The notes under the pieces are model-generated. The model did not search any database, was not told where the DNA came from, and saw only the letters and a program-made list of their open reading frames with translations. The translations under genes and the position numbers were made by a program. From positions 24,990 through 88,989 of the forward strand of contig NMRA01000957.1 of NCBI GenBank assembly GCA_002633005.1: DNA of 64,000 nt. The letters are read 5' to 3'. Shown piece after piece: positions 60,201 through 64,000 of the stretch (position 1 is its first letter; each line of letters begins with the position of its first letter). This DNA comes from Phoronis australis. Lineage: Eukaryota; Phoronida; Phoronidae.

Positions 60201-62901
60201 TTGACAAGACATCAAAATGAGCTAATAATCTTTATAATTTCAACTCCTAAGGTGACATGGAAGATGCTAATTACCATCACATTTCTCATAAGACACAATT
60301 TTTTGTATCCCATTGTATTGTCACAGAAGTTACAACCTCGATTGTATGCTCTACAAATTATATATTTCAGAATCACATACAAAGGTGTACAGATGAGAAC
60401 GTCGAAAAATAATTCTGTAACACGTGCTACGTGTACATTATACCAACGCCTGACAGATGTGTATGCATGTGCCTGTGTAGACTTCCTCACCTCCTGTTTG
60501 TATAACATTTGCTTATGATTTTTTAAAGATAAATTTTAAAAAATCAGGAAAAACGATAGGCGAAGACCAACTCACTTTCACAGCCTGTGCGTTGTAAAAG
60601 TTGAGCCTCATAATGAACACGTCATTTTTCAGTTTAAGTCTGTAAGCTTTTCGTCCCAAATGTCCCCTCCAAGTGCTCTGTATAATGACTGCACTGTCAT
60701 GTAAAAATCTGCAAACAGAGACCAGATGTACAGCATGACCTTAACCATAATGACTGCGCTGTCATGTAAAAATCTGCAAACAGAGACCTGGGCCCAGATG
60801 TACAGCAGGACCTTAACCATAATGACTGCGCTGTCATGTAAAAATCTGCAAACAGAGACCAGATGTACAGCATGAGCTTAACCATAATGACTGCGCTGTC
60901 ATGTAAAAATCTGCAAACAGAGACCAGATGTATAGCATGAGCTTAACCAACATCAGATGAGAAAAATCTACTAACTCATCTCGGAAAAACTATGAGACAT
61001 TCATCATACCAGCTCTAGACAGCTCCATGACAACGGAGGTTTGAAATGTCAAGCCAATCATATCATTTTTGAGCATCAGTTTATTTGGGATAGAACAAAC
61101 AAAATTAAATGTAACGCATTATTTTCAAAAACAGACAGATCATGTAACATTGGGTAATGAAATATGTTGAAATAAATTTTATAAAGTCACGGAGAGTGTA
61201 ACGCAATTTTAAACATTTGAGTTTACTTTCATGTTACAGAATTGAATTAAACATAATCTAAGGGATAAAACACCTATGATTCTACTTATTTTGCATTGAC
61301 TTGGATGCAATTCAGGCAAAACATTTGCTTTTGGTTTGTTTTAAAACTATAAAAAGCTTTTTCTCCATTTGCTTCAAGTCAAGATTGATAAGAAGCAAAG
61401 GCATGCTTGTGAGAATAACAGTTTATTATGTTCTGACCTTGTGTTAAACTAATTACCTTAAGTACGCCCGAACTTTTTGTCCACGGTACCAGGACTGAAC
61501 TCTGGTAATGGCCTCTGTCTCTTTTTGTCTCTCTTCATGAGCAACACTAAAACAGACAATACAGAAGTAAAGAAGTGTGGGTTAATTCACGAGTCAGTTT
61601 TCTCTAACTAGTAAGTAAGCAAGTAAGTGAGCGAGCAAAAAGTTTATTTGACAGTTTAACACTAGAACTGGTGCTAGTCACTGATATAAAATGTGAAGTA
61701 ATTATGTGAAGTAATAATGTGAAGTAATTATGTACAAAAGACAAGGCTACGCACTCAGAGTAAATGAACATACAAGACTTATAAAGCATGAAATGACAAA
61801 ATTTGGCAATGTAGGCAAAGTTGGCATTAACAAACTTGGTATAAGAGTTAATGCATTGATAGAAATATCAAGATTTTGACAGTATCTCACACTTTCAGGA
61901 AGCTTATTACAATGCAGAGAAAGCCCTTGGTGGTAAATGGAATTGTGATAACGGCATATGAGCAACTGACTTGGGGCACATATAGTGAGTTTTACAACCT
62001 TTGGGTAATATCAGATCAATTCGAACTTCATTTAAAGGAAGCAATGTGACATAGTTGTAGGAATGGAACATGGTCCTTGGTGCAATCAAAAAGTCTTGCA
62101 CTCCATGAGTTATACTAGTGGGACCACCCTGCCGCACACTTTAACCACAGATGCCCATGCGAGACAAATCAGACATTATCATGATGGGGTTAATTATCAA
62201 TATCAAAATCACCCCAGGCCAGGTGTTACATGACTTTTGATTACAATTGACAGGACTGAACTAGCAGTAACATGAACACTAATTGCGTATTTTTTTCCGT
62301 TTAAAAACCAACTGATTTTTATGCTAGATCTTCCAACGCTAAGTGGTTGTTGTGTTAATACTGGCAATACTCGCAATCTAGATTTTATCAATATTGTTCA
62401 TGAAAGTCACACGCCATCAATCTAGCAAAGACCCTAACCATCTCACTGTAGAAGACCGATTGTGTGGTATGGGAACACAAGCACGGTGCCAGTGAGTGAT
62501 GAGTGATGAAATTGATAATCTTCTGTTATACTGTAGTATAACACAGTTCCATGCGTAGTGTTGGTTTCTTTTCGTTTAGTTGTTTAATGATGCATAACAT
62601 GTGATAGTGACAAAGTCATGTCAGAACACCAACACTGAATCTCTATTTGGAACTCAGGAGTCAAAAATTAATGACGACTAATATGCCGATTGCGACGGCG
62701 AGGATAGTCGGAAGCCAAGTAAGCTAGTCTGCCCATAAACTTATATTTCATTTAGTTCAGACGAAAAGTATTTCATAGACTCCAAAATAAGATTAAAATG
62801 CTTGTAGAGACGCATTAGCTAACTGCAACTCACTTCTGTCGGTCAAAAACTTCTTTGACCATGGCTCCTTTCTCAGCCATCAACTTCACCATGGTCGCCA
62901 T
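54167..62901 (-). CDS. SPATA17: SPATA17, IQ-motif protein of sperm and cilia (9 coding exons)
   Basis: SPATA17 binds calmodulin through IQ motifs and acts in the sperm flagellum and motile cilia. Coding exons on minus: 62901-62834, 61546-61457, 60708-60576, 60146-60043, 59280-59125, 58143-57993, 57305-57157, 56709-56580, 54241-54167. All junctions are GT-AG and in phase, giving 351 aa (human 361). IQ motifs: 35-53 (AITRVQSWYRGQKVRAYLR), 59-76 (AVIIQSTWRGHLGRKAYR) and 97-110 (KIQKVWKGYYTRKY), followed by the hallmark KYIFNYYSRKKYL. Residues 132-165 are a charged coiled coil; HYLLSTK and PGIYDSPY follow at about 166-182. QGPFKD starts at 234, and VNDN-FVPF spans exons 7 and 8. The C-terminus NFRTLVPPIPVFEK...YSQGQV aligns with the vertebrate end, which fixes the stop at 54167-54169. 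Confidence 0.92.
54242..56579 (-). other. SPATA17 intron 8
   Basis: A 2.3-kb intron with donor GTAATT and acceptor CTCCTTTTCAG. No repeat or exon is evident apart from a C-run near 54634. Confidence 0.6.
56875..57022 (-). mobile_element. 148-bp MITE of the CAGTGGCGGATC family
   Basis: The ends CAGGGGTGGATCCAGG and TTCGCCACTG, with G runs inside, match the family at 28566-30896. Flanks CCAAT and GCAAT (56870-56874, 57023-57027) form a 5-bp duplication with one change. It lies in SPATA17 intron 7. Confidence 0.7.
58340..58470 (+). repeat. interspersed repeat fragment
   Basis: TTTTCAGAAATAGCTGTGGG and the following 60 bp (CTGACTTAAGTCTTACATCA, TTTCGTGAAACAGAG) are similar to about 5200-5280. 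The TTTCGTGAAACAGAGCCCTG end resembles termini of DNA transposons. It lies in SPATA17 intron 5. Confidence 0.45.
60682..60951 (-). repeat. four tandem copies of the SPATA17 exon 3 acceptor region
   Basis: Units of 65, 72, 66 and about 67 bp begin at 60682, 60747, 60819 and 60885. On minus, each holds CTGTACATCTGG, a pyrimidine-rich TCTCTGTTTGCAG acceptor, and the first 26 nt of exon 3 (ATTTTTACATGACAG onward). The true exon uses the copy with AG at 60709-60710. The other acceptor AGs are at 60774-60775, 60847-60848 and 60911-60912, all with the same downstream sequence and frame. In the three decoys ATTATG is followed by GTTAAG, a usable-looking donor. Confidence 0.9.
61616..61745 (+). repeat. 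short simple repeats
   Basis: (AAGT)n-like AGTAAGTAAGCAAGTAAGTG at 61612-61640 and three copies of ATGTGAAGTAAT at about 61690-61735, in SPATA17 intron 1. Confidence 0.6.
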
Positions 62902-62933
62902 CTTGGCATCTCTATTGACAAGTTGCTAGGTCG

Positions 62934-62941
62934 TGACGTCA
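62934..62941 (-). promoter_or_regulatory. full CRE palindrome in the SPATA17 promoter
   Basis: TGACGTCA lies 33 bp upstream of the SPATA17 start codon. CREB/CREM factors use this site, and in mammals CREM drives many spermatid genes. A perfect 8-mer this close to a start is suggestive, but use here is untested. Confidence 0.5.
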
Positions 62942-63001
62942 CAGGCAGCCCTTAGCAGTAACTGGCGGTGGTCACTCACGAACTGCATGGGCGCTAGAAC
63001 C

Positions 63002-64000
63002 AGCCTGGCAGATTTAGTGGTTGTCGTACCAACGTTTTCCAGGACATATGTAAAAAAGGCATTTCGAGGCCTGTAGAATGCACCAAATGAGGCTTGAGTT
63101 CTCAAAGTTTTCTGGGAGAGGCCACCAGACGCCCCCTACCGAAGACAGTATTCCTCCTGTCCCTCGGCCTGGCAGTGTACTTCCCCAATGTCTCGTCGAC
63201 GGCGTTCATAAAGGCCCGTAGGAAGGAAAAAATTATTGGGGGTGCACAAACCAATTTGATTTCGCCGACCTATCCCCTTGCTATCGTTACGCCCCCCACT
63301 ATACATGACGTAGATTGTCGTGAGGACTGACAGAGGGCCTCAGCCGGGAGTCTCATGCCCGGGACTCAGCCACTGATTTATCCACATTATTTTGAAAACG
63401 CTTTGTCCAGTCACACATTGTGTGTCAAAAAGAGACAAGCATACCAGCAGCTAACGTAGCAAGTAGAACTACTCTAGTTTGTCACATTCAGGGTGTAGAA
63501 GACTCAGTCACAGTTGACTGACTGTGGTTTTTTTTGTTGACCCCATGAGCCAGCAAGACCGTCCGGAGTTGCACCCATACCAACTCCGGACGGTCTCTGG
63601 CGATTTAGCGTTATGATTTGTACCGAACCCCACTCAACCCCCCACGTCCGCCATAGGTGGGAGTAATACCGGGGATGCAGCCATCACTAGGACTTGTGAG
63701 TAACAGTGAACCAAAACCAACAAAAATTCTAGGAGAGCAACTGAGAATGCGTCTAGGCCCCGAGCGCACTGATGGGTAGCTGGGAGCTGCCTGAAGTGAC
63801 TACAGCTACGTCGAAGGTCAAGGTCAGTTCCTTTTATTATGATCCCGATTTCGAAAAACTTAATTTGTTTTATTATGGGGATTCGTTGAAGTAATTTTCG
63901 GAAAGGTGAGGTCCCGACTGGGAGGTGCCTGGTATGAGTGCCTTTACGGTCAGTGCGTGGCCGGCCGTTTTATCCCTTGATGAAACACAGGCGGTAGTCC
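63002..64000. other. non-coding upstream of SPATA17
   Basis: No gene is recognised. I looked for a divergent GPATCH2 start, expected from vertebrate order, and did not see one. The open frame at 63094-63330 lacks motifs. Confidence 0.4.
63549..63601. repeat. strong stem-loop
   Basis: GACCGTCCGGAGTTG (63557-63571) and CAACTCCGGACGGTC (63581-63595) form a perfect 15-bp stem with a 9-nt loop. A further GCCAG/CTGGC pairing lies outside a small bulge. Its function is unknown. Confidence 0.8.

Noticed and set aside
62910-62940. X-box in the SPATA17 promoter (GTTGCTAGG...)
   Set aside because: Only one half-site fits; no spacing of 1-3 bases yields the second half of the consensus on either strand.
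63094-63330. Possible first exon of a divergent GPATCH2 gene
   Set aside because: Expected from vertebrate gene order, but the peptide shows no G-patch or GPATCH2 N-terminal similarity that I can recognise and no good donor.

Overview
This is a 64-kb piece of an animal nuclear genome, AT-rich, intron-rich and heavily loaded with transposons. There are no bacterial-style operons. Genes are small exons joined by GT-AG introns, surrounded by MITEs, tRNA-derived SINEs and broken retroelements. The gene set (IFT43, SPATA17, an opsin-type receptor) and the repeats (Ty3/gypsy, BEL/Pao, hAT-like) suit a ciliated, probably marine, invertebrate. I cannot place the phylum from sequence alone.

Layout. 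(1) 1-21.3 kb: mostly intergenic. It holds a decayed BEL/Pao fragment (about 1.75-2.4 kb, minus), one terminal exon of an opsin-like GPCR (3340-3567, plus), a TTAA-flanked MITE family, and an exon-like minus-strand segment with an in-frame TGA (16634-16860). (2) 21.35-27.6 kb: a Ty3/gypsy LTR element (21563-26960, coding on minus) with unusually short LTRs. It lies inside a stretch that itself looks coding, and a 238-bp MITE is nested in its pol. (3) 28.5-30.9 kb: a 2.3-kb hAT-like element with matching ends and 5-bp target duplications; the nested MITE looks like a deletion derivative of it. (4) 32.0-51.4 kb: IFT43 on plus, 10 coding exons with every junction in phase, 221 aa. Introns carry MITEs, SINEs, minisatellites and a 1-kb duplication. 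(5) 52.7-53.3 kb: short convergent 3' region. (6) 53.35-62.9 kb: SPATA17 on minus, 9 coding exons, 351 aa, three IQ motifs. Its last exon also carries a second, long open frame reached exactly by skipping exon 8. (7) 62.9-64 kb: promoter of SPATA17 with a CRE palindrome, then non-coding sequence with a strong hairpin.

Both complete genes belong to cilium or flagellum biology. IFT43 is an IFT-A subunit; SPATA17 is an IQ-motif protein of sperm and motile cilia. They lie tail to tail. In human they sit on two different chromosomes, each beside the same paralogue families (GPATCH2/TGFB2/ESRRG and GPATCH2L/TGFB3/ESRRB). Their adjacency here probably reflects the linkage that existed before the vertebrate whole-genome duplications. 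The most unusual points are the alternative SPATA17 C-terminus, a four-fold tandem duplication of a SPATA17 splice acceptor, and IFT43 microexons that repeat a DDLD motif.
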